The translations under genes were made by a program, and so were the position numbers. The notes below the pieces were generated by a model. That model saw nothing but the letters and a program-made list of their open reading frames with translations, ran no database searches and was not told the DNA's origin. This document shows, one piece after another, positions 54,483 to 64,000 of a stretch of DNA of 64,000 nt; position 1 is the first letter of the stretch, and each line of letters opens with the position of its first letter. The stretch lies in the NCBI GenBank assembly GCA_032622095.1, contig CP136069.1, forward strand, positions 87,504,958-87,568,957, given 5' to 3'. The DNA is from Siphonodentalium dalli. Its lineage: Eukaryota; Mollusca; Scaphopoda; Gadilida; Siphonodentaliidae.

Positions 54483-54931
54483 CAGGCCTGAGAATATGGT
54501 GCCAGATATTTGCAGAACGAGGTCCCCAGAAGGTGAATTTAGTGACAGTACCCTGCATAGCGGAATAGCATCACTAAATTCACCCCCTGGGGGATCTCAT
54601 TCTGCTTTATAGGCCTCATCTCCTCTGGAAAGTAACTTAATTTATTATCAAATTAACAAGTTTTTTTTATTTTTATTTCTCACAAAGTTTCTATTTTAGT
54701 TTAGTTTCTCTATATCCACAAATTGGCAGACGATTGATTGCATAATAAAGATGCCCAATGGGTGCACATCACAATATTCACCATCTGGGAACTTAAACCT
54801 GAGTCTAGATGAGGCCATGCAGAATGAGTTCCCCAGAGGATGAATTTAGTCTGCTGTGCGGGGTGGCGTCACTAAATTCACCCTCTGTGGACCTCATTCT
54901 GCAAATGCCCAGCACCATATTATCAGGCCTG
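54483..54931. mobile_element. family C hAT-like element, complete short form
   Basis: 449 bp, CAGGCCTGAGA to ATTATCAGGCCTG. Flanks GTTCGATT and GTTCGAGT match at seven of eight positions. Two foldback modules surround the common spacer. Same length as the 25.1-kb copy. Confidence 0.88.
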
Positions 54932-54939
54932 GTTCGAGT

Positions 54940-56444
54940 ACCGGATAATATTAAGAATATTCATGATAGGACAAGCTTCAAAGATAGTGTATCTCTTTTG
55001 GGCCACAATTCAACAACATGATTTTTTCAAGACTACAAAGTCGCAATTAAATGTCAAGTTTGGTTGCTTTTATGCGGCAGATCCCAGGGCAGTCTTATTA
55101 GTGACCTTGACTTTAGTTCCGGGCGGAGGTAAACCAGAAGTAAGAGCCGTAGTTTAGTTTCATCCGCCATTTAATAGAGAGTCAAACTCAAACCTGAGTA
55201 ATTTTCAGTACCGGTGTATATCCGGGAATTGTGCGCTTGTGCTCGGTTCATTAGGAACCTAACATATTTGTTGCTGCATAGGTTTGCAGTTGGGGGTGTT
55301 ATTTATATGTGTCTCATGCACCTTTTGTTGATGGTGTCTAGAGTTATTTTTACTCTAGTAAGTTTGGTTTTTACTTATTTGTTTATTACAATGAATTATT
55401 AATCCTTTTACTGGTTCTATAATTGTTATAACTTGCCCTTAGTAGGGGTGTGATCCCATCCCGGAGTCTTCTATACATTGTAATATACATCCATGTATTA
55501 GTTGTTGCACTCCATTTGCCATTTTAACTTAACAGTACGTCAGTCAATTGCAGCATGTACGGTTCACATCTACCTTTAACTTCGTTTTACAGTACATGTG
55601 AGGACCATACTGGCGTTGCATGTAGTATTATTTCCCATCCATTTTTCGACACAATAAATTTACTATATGTATCGTAATTATCACACAATTGGAGTTGGGG
55701 GTGTTACTTCGGTTTGGGATTATCATCCTTACTTGTGAAGTAACCCTCCTTGTGCTGGTTTGCCGTTTTGGGGTATTACATTTAATATTTTTGTGCACTT
55801 CAGTAAATTAATTAACCCTTTGGGGCCTTACAGGTTATTTTGGTGCATTTTCAGTAAAACATTACATGTACCCTTGGCTTACTGGTTTTTGGAGTGTTCC
55901 AGGATAAAAAAAATCCTGGACTTTACTAGTAGGGTCTAGGTCACACTTTGTGTCCTAGTTGTTATAATTTTTTGGTATGACTGATTACTATATCTTTTTT
56001 TTTCAGGTCACTATATACTAGGGTCAAGTTTATGCTTGATCCCTAGACAGTTTTACTTTTTCTTTTTGCCTAATTATAACATTTTTTTCAGATCAGGGTG
56101 TTTGTTCAGTGGTATTTTTTGCTGACTCATAATTTAATTCCTACATTTTAATTGCTTTCACTGGGACTAAATTTTTGTTTATGTTGTTGCTCTGTTACTC
56201 ACTTGCGTATTTTTCTGAGAGGTTTTTCTTGTGGTAACAGGTATCTGCAGGGGGATTTAGGTTCAATTGGGTTCCGGTACTAGTAGGTGGGGCCTTCTTA
56301 ATCTGGATCCATACTGGAGTAGTTTATCATCTTGTAAACTTGTATAAATATATTTCTTGTTATTTTAGGTTCACCTCAGATGCGAACGGCAATTTTTACA
56401 TGGTGTACATATTTTTGTCCTCTGTTTTCATTTTTATTTGCAGC
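54940..56444 (+). other. T-rich region upstream of the 326-codon ORF
   Basis: No coding frame. Contains GGGTCTAGGTCACACTTTGT and AGGGTCAAGTTTATGCTTGA-TCCCTAG segments and several pyrimidine-rich tracts. TTTTTATTTGCAG ends at 56443, one base before the ORF's ATG. It may be the 5' untranslated or terminal-repeat part of the element encoding that ORF, or an intron of its transcript. Confidence 0.35.
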
Positions 56445-57425
56445 ATGCCACGTGGACGTCCTCGTAAACAGGCAACCCCCTCGACTTGTACGTCGGCAGC
56501 CAGACATCGGTCATGGTCCAGGTCATCACCAGTTAGCGCAGGTCGACGGTGCACTCGGAGTCAATCTGCACGGGGTCGGCGCACTCGGAGTCATTCTTCA
56601 CAAGTTTCGGTGACGGACATTCAGATCGTTGTGAAGTCAGCTCCAGGAGTGTCCTCATTGGTATCTTCACCGTTTTACTTCGGGAACTGTTCAGTGTTAT
56701 CGCAATCAGTTCCTTTGGTGTCCTGTCAGTTCATGGGTTCACCGTACACAGGATTTCAGTCATCAATGCCGATCACAACTTGTGCCAGTCAATGTTTTGG
56801 CACCACATTAGCCACTACTTTGTCGGCTACTCCATCTATGAGTTATTCAACTGTTCAAGGAGTTGGACAGTCCCCAGGGACAAACTTTTCCAATCAGCAG
56901 CCAAATTTGCTTGGTCAGTCTGTGCTATTACCCAATCAACAAACTTTTCAACAACCAGGACAATCTATGACTCAGCCAAATTTGCTTGGTCAGTCTGTGC
57001 TATTACCCAATCAACAAACTTTTCAACAACCAGGACAAACTACGACTCATGTGTTGATGAATCCAGTGCCGCAACCAGATATGACTTTCTCGCAGCCTCG
57101 TCCGGTACCAGTGCAGCCTGCTTCAGTATCTCCGCAGGTCGCGGTGGGACATTCTCAAATATTTGATGCTCATGGCAATATTGTCCGTCCGTCCGTAATT
57201 ACTACATCAGGTGGTGATGTGTCTGGAGTTAGTCAGTCAGATTCATTGGGTTTGTTAGGTATGATCATTACACCATCTATGGGTTTTACGTCATTGGCCA
57301 CACCTTTAGATGCAGAGGTTCCAGTGAGAATCAAAAATAAGATATCGGCCCGGGAATATATTGATTTGGCATCCTTATTGCCTCAGGCTTTAAAGAAGCA
57401 AGATCAAAATCATCTTCAACGTTAG
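56445..57425 (+). CDS. AT-hook, Ser/Arg- and Gln/Pro-rich protein, probably retroelement first ORF
   Basis: 326 codons plus stop. I start at MPRGRPRKQ because TTTTTATTTGCAG stands immediately before its ATG; the frame is open 35 codons further up through hydrophobic, low-quality sequence. RGRP near residue 4 is an AT-hook core. Residues about 17-60 are Ser/Arg-rich, followed by Ser/Thr-rich stretches. QPNLLGQSVLLPNQQTFQQP occurs twice in tandem (25-residue, 75-bp period, 56898-57047). The C-terminal end reads AEVPVRIKNKISAREYIDLA-SLLP, which resembles the conserved patch before the catalytic regions in first ORFs of DIRS/Ngaro-like retroelements (from memory, not searched). No reverse transcriptase, recombinase or RNase H follows before 57.8 kb, so any such element is truncated. 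It lies opposite in strand to the large gene and outside its known exons. Confidence 0.5.
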   Translation: MPRGRPRKQATPSTCTSAARHRSWSRSSPVSAGRRCTRSQSARGRRTRSHSSQVSVTDIQIVVKSAPGVSSLVSSPFYFGNCSVLSQSVPLVSCQFMGSPYTGFQSSMPITTCASQCFGTTLATTLSATPSMSYSTVQGVGQSPGTNFSNQQPNLLGQSVLLPNQQTFQQPGQSMTQPNLLGQSVLLPNQQTFQQPGQTTTHVLMNPVPQPDMTFSQPRPVPVQPASVSPQVAVGHSQIFDAHGNIVRPSVITTSGGDVSGVSQSDSLGLLGMIITPSMGFTSLATPLDAEVPVRIKNKISAREYIDLASLLPQALKKQDQNHLQR

Positions 57426-57830
57426 CGCAGACCTGCCATCGCCATTGTCGCAGCACGTTGTCAATGACGCAAAGCAGATTAACTGTGCAGATGTGATCCC
57501 TCGATGACGTCATGTCACGTGCTTCTCCAGTAGCCATGTGCGTGTAGTGCAAAATGAAAACAAAACTTCGGTGACAATTTTGTTCTCAAGTTATTAAAAA
57601 TAATTCGAGATATTTTGACGGGATTTTTTTGCGGATTTGTGTTAAGGGGACTTAGATACACACAACATGATACATGAATACTCAAATTAGATTACAATTC
57701 AGCTGGTCTTTAAGATGAAAATAATATACTTTGAGCACATAACACACATCGATATCTCAACAAAAACAAAATGTTCACAGTGTATTACACTGAACAAGTG
57801 CACCGCTGGGCGGAGGTAACGCCCCCGACT
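57426..57830. other. downstream of the 326-codon ORF
   Basis: No continuation of the protein. Contains GATGACGTCATGTCACGTGC (a CRE-like palindrome TGACGTCA at about 57504). Nothing else recognised. Confidence 0.4.
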
Positions 57831-57834
57831 GTAC

Positions 57835-58280
57835 AATCAAGTTATCATCTGAAAACCAAAAAAAGTAGCAGAAAACCTGAATTTTCTAAGTCCAAAAAGG
57901 GGCGTAACTCTGGAAAAAATGGGCGGACGAAACCACGGCTATGGGGAAATCTTGTCCCCCGGCTGGTCTATTGGCATACCAAAGATCAACTGAACTGAAT
58001 TAGCGAAACCAAAGTTATGAGTTGAAACGTTCGTATGCCACAGAAAACTTAATTTTCTAAGTCCAAAAAGGGGCGTAACTCTGGAAAAAATGGGCGGACG
58101 AAACCACGGCTATGGGGAAATCTTGTCCCCCTGGCTGGTCTATTAGCATACCAAAGATCAACTGAATTGAGTTAGCGAAACCAAAGTTATGAGTTGAAAC
58201 GTTCGTACGGACGGAAGGACGGACGGCGGGCTCCACTATATACCCCCAAATCTCCATCGGAGATCGGGAGCATAATAAAT
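57835..58280. repeat. family F repeat
   Basis: Two near-identical modules about 180 bp apart (TTTTCTAAGTCCAAAAAGGG, GGGCGTAACTCTGGAAAAAA, GGGCGGACGAAACCACGGC). Tail GGACGGAAGGACGGACGGCG and TACCCCCAAATCTCCATCGG hairpin. Confidence 0.8.
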
Positions 58281-58642
58281 TGATAACACAATGTTTTGAA
58301 GCTTCCGCTTTCAAATGGTATATAATATGGCATATATTTTATATTATGTGATCTAGGGGTTCGAAAATAAAGTGGGGCCTTTAACAGAAAATTTCTTCAC
58401 AGAAATATGATGTAAAGTGTACATAAAGCACCCGTTTATCGACCTAATTTTCAGTATATTACAAGCTACTATCTTCAGAGTGAACAATAAACATAGAATA
58501 ACACAGTTGTGTGAACATGTTAACGGTATTGCATGCATTTGTCGTGATGCGAGGTAAACTTGAACATTCGATTCTCATTTTACCATCACGTCACTATACA
58601 AACTAGTGCGTATACATGCCATCTTCACAAAAAGCAACCAGA

Positions 58643-58838
58643 CAGACCTATTTACTTTCCCAATTTCGGCGGGATCTCCCGATTTTGTGTCATTTCTCCT
58701 GTGCTCCTGATTGGGAAACGAAATCTCCCAATTCAAAAGAAAAAACTGACATAAAAAAAATCTTCCTATTTTTCACTAAATTTCCCTATTTCTGAGGACA
58801 AATCTCCATATTTCCAATTTTGAAAGTAAACAGGTCTG
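58643..58838. mobile_element. 196-bp hAT-like MITE
   Basis: Inverted ends CAGACCTATTTACTTTC and CAGACCTGTTTACTTTC. Flanks CAACCAGA and CAGCCAGG agree at six of eight positions. Interior rich in TCTCCC/GGGAGA-type words. Confidence 0.6.
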
Positions 58839-59307
58839 CAGCCAGGTGATACTTGGCTGTCTGAAGCAATTCAAATGGATCCATAGGATTCTTCTGATAG
58901 AGAGAGTGACTGATTTGTGAAGTTGATTAGTTTTGAGCCGGAAGTAAAATATTTGTTGATATTGGAGATTTTCAATTTTTAAACTGAAAACAGAACAAAA
59001 TGAATCAAACAAAGAAATATTATAAACATGTTGTTACAATGTTAATGTTATTTAAAGTGGGACTGATAATGGAACTTTATTCTCCGTGTTGCTATGGATA
59101 TTAAATTTGCCAATTTAGACACTTTTGGTGAACATCAATTGGGAGGGAAAAGGGTACTATTTTGTGATGCAGAAGTGCAGAATTTTTCATTAAATGTAGT
59201 TGGCGATCAACTTATTCGTTTTCGTCTACATTTAATGTAGCAAAACATTCGCCTAAGAGAAATAATGGTAAATTGAAATAACGAAAACGCATATAATAAA
59301 AAGGAAA

Positions 59308-59633
59308 CAATATTTTCCAAAATAAGTAAAATATATATCTCCTAGAAGTATCTTGCCCACTGAACTATATGGTATATTATCCCAAGTAGGAGGGGTTATC
59401 TCTCTGAGTTGAAAAAACGGTACGAAAATTCTATGGTACATATTCTCTGTCATGTTCATGACACGTGTAATCACGTGATTTCTGACACGTAGTGAAGTAT
59501 TCGCCATATTTTTTATCCCCAGTAGGACATTCCTCGTGAGCGGGGTGGGTGCGAAACCCTGGGAGGGAGCTCAGCGTTCAGTGGGCAAGATACTTCTAGG
59601 AGATATATATTTTACTTATTTTGGAAAATATTG
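59308..59633. repeat. inverted repeat with TATCTTGCCCACTGAAC arms
   Basis: Exact or near-exact 58-bp arms (59308-59365 and 59576-59633), CAATATTTTCCAAAATAAGT ... TCTTGCCCACTGAAC. A third, direct copy of the inner part (TATCTTGCCCACTGAACTAT-ATGGTA) lies just right of the structure at 59649. It marks the left border of the G+C-richer region. Confidence 0.8.
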
Positions 59634-61685
59634 TATCTCCGTCAAAGGTATCTTGCCCACTGAACTATATGGTAAAGAATAGAATTTTCTAACAGGTGGA
59701 GGCCACGAGGGAAACAAAAACACCGCTATGCATCTGAATCAAAGAACTGGATTGACCTGATAACCTACAATATATACATATACATGCACAGACATAGATA
59801 TATATGTATATACATATATATATATACACATGCACAATGGGAGCATAAGCCAATGTAATATTACATCCTAAAACTAATACCTGTCAGCAAGCTCAAACGA
59901 ACAAAAAATGGCCACTTAAGAGTTTAAGACCCCTGCAAGTAAAGTAAATAGCTTCAGAAGACATGGAGACGGAGACGACATTCGCATCGGAACTTAGGGC
60001 TAACAATGTATCAGCCGAGTACTTGCCGGGAAAGGTACGGGTAACACCCCCCCCCCCCCCAAAGGGGAGAAGCATCCATGTTCTAAGGAAAAAACTTAGT
60101 TTGAAGCCTGGAGTTCGAGATATCACTGACTAAGATGCAATAAGCCATGGCATTTTCCCCTGATGACGTTCCCAAATGTGGAAATGCCCACCAACACAGT
60201 TAAACCCAACTGACCAATCACAGGCTACTGAATCCATGACAGAAAGGCAGCCAGGAACCGAAATTCCAATGTCATTAAGGTGGAAATCCACAAAAACAAA
60301 AATTGTACTAACGATGCATCAGGATTGTGGCACAAGCCCAAAACCAGCGAAAACCGACGGCAGGTAGGTAATGAAAAGCAGACCAAGGGCCACCGCGCCC
60401 CAACTGTTCGAGCTCGGCTGACTGGTCCCCGACGAGTCGATGGCGCAAGGTATCCCTTCTGGTAAGGATGGGGTGCCCCTCCAATGGGACCCTGTTCCGG
60501 AGACAACCATCGCCCGAAGTGCGAATCGAGAGGGCGGATCATATGATCTGGCATCCGACACCCAATGCTAGTGAATCTCGCACGAGGAGAAGCATCTGGC
60601 AAGAATCTTCATCCGGCTTTATGAAGTGTGCCCAACACGATTCATATGCTGCCCCTTAGGTGCACCATTATCCTGCATTGGCAATCGCTGAGGTCAGCAA
60701 AGGACCTGGCTTAGTATATTAAATGAGCACTAGGCGAATCAAGCACTATCAGGGAAAAAAAACCATTATGTACCGACAACCGAGCCCATAAGAAGAATGA
60801 CGTATTAGACGCAAAGGCCGATATCACAGAAGCCATTTCGTTCTTCTTTTCCACGCTAATACGCCATGTTGCCCATTAAGCCCGAGCGGGGTGCTGAACT
60901 AGACCTCATGTCAACAGCGTTCTGAAATTGAGCATATGTCGAACCATGGATAATGGACTCATCTATGTATGACTGGACAACAATGTGAAATCCATGTTGA
61001 GTTAGAACTGAGAGCAACATGAAGACAAAAGATATGCAAATGCACCCACCTAAAATATACAACCATATTGAGAGGATAAACCCTATATCTGGTTATTGGG
61101 CAACCATACCTGTAGGTGGTGTCCTTATTAAAGTGAGATGAAACGAAACGAGAGCAAACAGAAACGAAGAATTAATCTGACTCAGTTAATCCACAGTTCC
61201 AACGCACCCAATGTCATTCGTATCATTTACGGAAACCCAGCGAGGTCTGAGATAAAGCATGTATGCTTGTTTATCTCGGATTCTTGCGTCCCAAATTGAG
61301 ATGTAAATATTTACCTTTTCGAGCACCCGAACCAGTCCAGAACACGTCTTAAAAGTCAGGAAAATGAAAGGGCGAGAGTCATATACTAATCTAGTGATAT
61401 GAATGACAATAGACATTCTCCAGCAAAGCCCGTGACCACGAAAGAGCTGGATGGAACATGGAAAGAAGCAACAACTTATAAAGCAAGAAGTTGAACACAT
61501 CCCAAACCGAGAACAGTAAAATGGTTGAATACCTCTCAGGATGGTCGAACCCAGGTCGCCAAGTGTGCAGTCCGATGGCATAACCACCCAGCTCTGACGA
61601 CGTTAGGGCAGGGTACAAATTGACCGGCATCACAGGGCAAGTTGCTACCCAAATGCGAACAAAAGCCATGCAACTTGGATCCTAT

Positions 61686-61895
61686 TTCCTCATTTGACTG
61701 TCCCAGGGTACGCCAACCTTCGTCCCGAGTATCCGACTTGGAGTCCCTGTCGATACTCCAGAAAGCCCACCAAATGCGGCCAATGGGTTCGATGGGTAGC
61801 CCCAACCCGCGACCTGTTTGGTGGGACTATCGTCCTGAGCGCTAATTACGCCAATGAAGAGAACACTATACATCGACAAGTGACAGTGTCCTGGT
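61686..61895. repeat. about 210-bp direct repeat, copy 1
   Basis: GGTACGCCAACCTTCGTCCC, GGTTCGATGGGTAGCCCCAA, CCCGCGACCTGTTTGGTGGG, GCTAATTACGCCAATGAAGA and GTGACAGTGTCCTGG in order. Matches 62821-63022 and, in part, 63047-63140. Confidence 0.8.
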
Positions 61896-62820
61896 CGTAA
61901 AGGTTTCTATCTCTTCCTTGGAACCCTCGAAACAAGGGAAAGCACTCTGATGTTCTGTTAAATTGTAATTGATTGTAGAACAATGCTATCAAATCATGTC
62001 AATCTGAGGTTATTTGCTTATCAAAATTCGACATTAATTTTATTCCTGCGCTTGGCTGCATCAGAGAACACTGAACAACTAACTGAGCTCCCTCGTAAGC
62101 GCATGTAAAGGTGACCCGAAAGGAATGCCGAAAGCCCTTTCACCTCGTGCTGGAGCGACTGCTCGATCTGGTCCCGATCTCCATCCGTCGATGGGGTGTT
62201 AACAGCACAATACACCACGACAAGCTTCATTTCTAATTGCATGTGAGGTCTGGTCATTGGGGACCCCGGAGGAATGTCCAGAGCCTGTACATCTCGGGGA
62301 TGGAGCAGCAGCTCGACCGATCCCGATATCCAACCGACCGAACTGGCGATGGGAGGTTAGTAGGTACCAGTTCCCAAGCAAGCTTCCTGCTATAATGGCG
62401 TCAGGGAATAAGATCTTTTGTTTTCATTTAAAATCAAACCCGAAGTTACTGGCAGCTGTTGGCCAGAATGCGGCCAGTAACCTGTCTGCCAAGCCCCCGG
62501 AAGTGGTGGCTTATAATAAGGAGGAAACAAGCCTGTGATCCCATTCCAAGCCCAGCTGGGGCAGAAGGCATGGAGGATAAATTTTCAGGTGCCAAATAAT
62601 AGCGTAAACGTAATAATTTTTTTAAGAAAATGTCTCCCTAATTTGAATTGAGACAAAGTAAAATGGCCATTCTACTAGTAATTTTAGCCCAAATTCCCAC
62701 ACACTATTATCATAAGGCACCGGAGAGCATGGTCAGGGTGTATCCCTCAGCCGCGCTGACCCCGAGATGACAACTTGTAGCGATGGACGGTGTGTGTCGA
62801 GTGTTAGTAGAGTTGAATCA

Positions 62821-63140
62821 CAGCCGTCCTGGGCACGCCAACCGTCGACCCGAGGAAGCAGATTGACGTCCCGTTCGATAGTCCAGGGAGCGCACCAACT
62901 GTGACTAATGGGTTCGATGTGTAGCCCCAACCCGCACCCTGTTTGGTGTGACTATCGCCCCCGAGTGCTAATTACGCCAATTAGAGGAACACGATATATC
63001 GGCAAGCGTCAGTGTCCTAGGGGAAGCAACTCGTGGGAGCTACGGGTTCAATGGGTAGCCCCAACCCGCGTCCTGTGTGGTGTGACTATCGCTCCGAGTG
63101 CTAATTACGCCAATTAGAGGAACCCTATATATCGACTTTC
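62821..63140. repeat. direct repeat, copies 2 and 3
   Basis: Copy 2 (62821-63022): GGCACGCCAACCGTCGACCC to GCGTCAGTGTCCTAGG, about 1135 bp right of copy 1. Copy 3 (63047-63140) repeats only the GGTTCAATGGGTAGCCCCAA to CCAATTAGAGGAACC part, about 138 bp after the same point of copy 2. Confidence 0.8.
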
Positions 63141-63409
63141 GTTCTCTACTCTTGGGACCTCGAAACGATGGGAAGCGACTTCAAGGGGAGCTACGGGGAA
63201 GGCGATTCATGAACCTAGTCTTCCCTCGATTAGCAGTCCTGTGAAAGTAATTAATGTGATTGCGAACAATCACAAATACACCTGTTGTGTATATCTACTT
63301 GGTACTCCATCGCCCTCAATGTGCTGAGGATTATGTTGTGTTATGTTACCATGTGGCAACCAAGGCAGTAATGGCCCCATTGTTAATCATCCAGGGTGAA
63401 AAAGGTTCA

Positions 63410-63856
63410 AATTGACATTCGGGATTTTACAATCCTATCAGCCTATTTCACAAGCGTTTAAACACTGCTTTTTCCGTCAGTTGTACACCAGACGATGATT
63501 GTCAACGTATAAAGAAAGCCGTCAAACGAAAAAATAAACTCGAAAGTAAGTCACCTAATTTTGTGATACCTTTAACCACCGTCAACGCACGTGGTAACTT
63601 AAATAACACGTCACCTGTATGCCATAGATTTGTTATAAAGAAAACGATCAGCGTCTTTAGTCATATCCAATGGTGCCTCGAATGTTCTGACTTTAATAGG
63701 CCAGAAACGCTGCATATTGTCTGCATAGACAACGGATATGAAATCATTGACCGATTAAAATTATGGAAGACAAAGTCGGTTAAAACGAAACGAGTCATCC
63801 GATTCCGATATTATATTCGGAACAAACCGCGTAATCTTTATGTGAATTGTACATAA
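63410..63856 (+). CDS. unrecognised open frame, possibly a terminal exon
   Basis: Open without stop from about 63410 (H-S-G-F-Y-N-P-I-S-L-F-H) to the stop at 63856, roughly 148 codons, with no ATG near its start. It runs through FSVSCTPDDDCQRIKKAVKR, FVIPLTTVNARGNLNN, HRFVIKKTISVFSHIQWCLE, C-S-D-F-N-R-P-E-T-L-H-I-V and ends R-F-R-Y-Y-I-R-N-K-P-R-N-L-Y-V-N-C-T. Composition looks protein-like (mixed charged and hydrophobic, few repeats). I recognise no domain. A GAAA|GTAAGT within it (about 63545) is a potential splice donor, which would argue against one continuous exon. It could be a terminal exon, a transposon remnant or chance. Confidence 0.3.
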
Positions 63857-64000
63857 TTTGCAACTATAAGCAAAGAAATAATGTTGTTTGTATAATACAA
63901 AAACAAAACTGTTTTTGCTATACAAACGAGAGGCCGATCACGATCGGCAGATGTTTAACCCATCCCTTGGGGATAATAAATTGTTATGATCAGAATCATA
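63857..64000. other. right edge
   Basis: AT-rich sequence with a small CCGATCACGATCGG palindrome. No polyadenylation signal could be tied to the preceding frame with confidence. Confidence 0.3.

Larger units (their letters stand above)
59634..63409. other. G+C-richer region with long-period direct repeats, unassigned
   Basis: Composition changes visibly from the AT-rich sequence to the left; CG dinucleotides are frequent. Overlapping frames of 60-133 codons occur on both strands without a recognisable domain, as expected for G+C-rich non-coding DNA. One minus-strand frame near 62021-62257 has a KLVVVYCAVNTPS stretch that faintly recalls LINE endonucleases, too weak to call. An interrupted C-tract lies at about 60046. 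Direct repeats are listed separately. Confidence 0.4.

Noticed and set aside
56340-56444. Upstream methionine extending the 326-codon ORF by 35 residues
   Set aside because: The added segment is hydrophobic and T-rich, and ends exactly at a strong acceptor-like TTTTTATTTGCAG. Initiation at MPRGRPRKQ is more likely.
60225-61845. Overlapping frames of 80-133 codons on both strands
   Set aside because: G+C-rich non-coding DNA readily gives such frames. They overlap each other on opposite strands and show no domain pattern.
62021-62257. KLVVVYCAVNTPS stretch resembling a LINE endonuclease
   Set aside because: Similarity rests on a few residues, with no catalytic motif or reverse transcriptase nearby.

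Overview
This is a eukaryotic, almost certainly metazoan, genomic window. It has no operons and no long bacterial-type reading frames. Short coding islands bounded by GT...AG signals are spread over about 50 kb. Extracellular protein modules typical of animals (Frizzled-type cysteine-rich domain, SRCR, MAM) sit in a sea of interspersed repeats. Repeats ending in runs of GGAC units followed by a C-rich/G-rich hairpin suggest a marine invertebrate, with a mollusc or other lophotrochozoan as my best guess. The species cannot be fixed from the sequence alone.

Main gene (minus strand, about 52.8 kb down to 2.0 kb, running off the left edge). I could build twelve exons by reading splice sites and reading-frame phase. 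In transcript order they are: Thr/Pro linker (52.7 kb), Frizzled-type CRD in two exons (45.3 and 43.7 kb), Thr/Pro linker (39.6 kb), group A SRCR in two exons (39.1 and 36.2 kb), MAM in two exons (28.3 and 26.9 kb), first half of a second MAM (21.4 kb), a second SRCR pair (11.9 and 9.0 kb), and the second half of that MAM (2.2 kb). Module boundaries are all phase 1, and every junction between intact exons keeps the frame. The second SRCR pair lies inside the intron that splits MAM 2 and carries a one-base frameshift. Skipping it gives a perfect MAM junction. The product would be a secreted or cell-surface modular receptor or adhesion protein. No signal peptide, membrane segment, first exon or last exon is in view.

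Other coding material. A plus-strand ORF of 326 codons (56.4-57.4 kb) starts with an AT-hook-like motif, is Ser/Arg- then Gln/Pro-rich, and contains a 25-residue tandem duplication. It looks like the first ORF of a retroelement, or a host gene built on one. A broken retroelement fragment lies at 22.2-22.7 kb. An unrecognised open frame ends at 63.86 kb.

Repeats, named here for reference. A: about 212-bp near-perfect palindrome, CAGT termini, TA target duplications. B and D: CCCTTTCA-type termini with TTAA target duplications (piggyBac-like); further TTAA elements lie at 23.5, 28.5 and 53.7 kb. C: hAT-like, CAGGCCTGAGA termini, 8-bp duplications, two foldback modules around a spacer; in two copies the spacer holds an E array. 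E: tandem modules of roughly 150 bp carrying AAGATGGC-type motifs, with TAGCTCAACTTA inverted ends. F: long modular repeat with a GGAC-rich tail and hairpin. I: about 250-bp dispersed repeat. K: repeat containing an AAACGGCTGGACCGAT motif next to AT-rich tracts. Individually dated-by-nesting elements include a 3.3-kb Harbinger-like element (4.6-7.9 kb) holding a 0.7-kb hAT-like element, and a 1.1-kb hAT-like element with exact 8-bp duplications at 16.4-17.5 kb.

The right end (59.6-63.4 kb) is visibly richer in G and C, and holds direct repeats about 1.1 kb apart that I could not assign.
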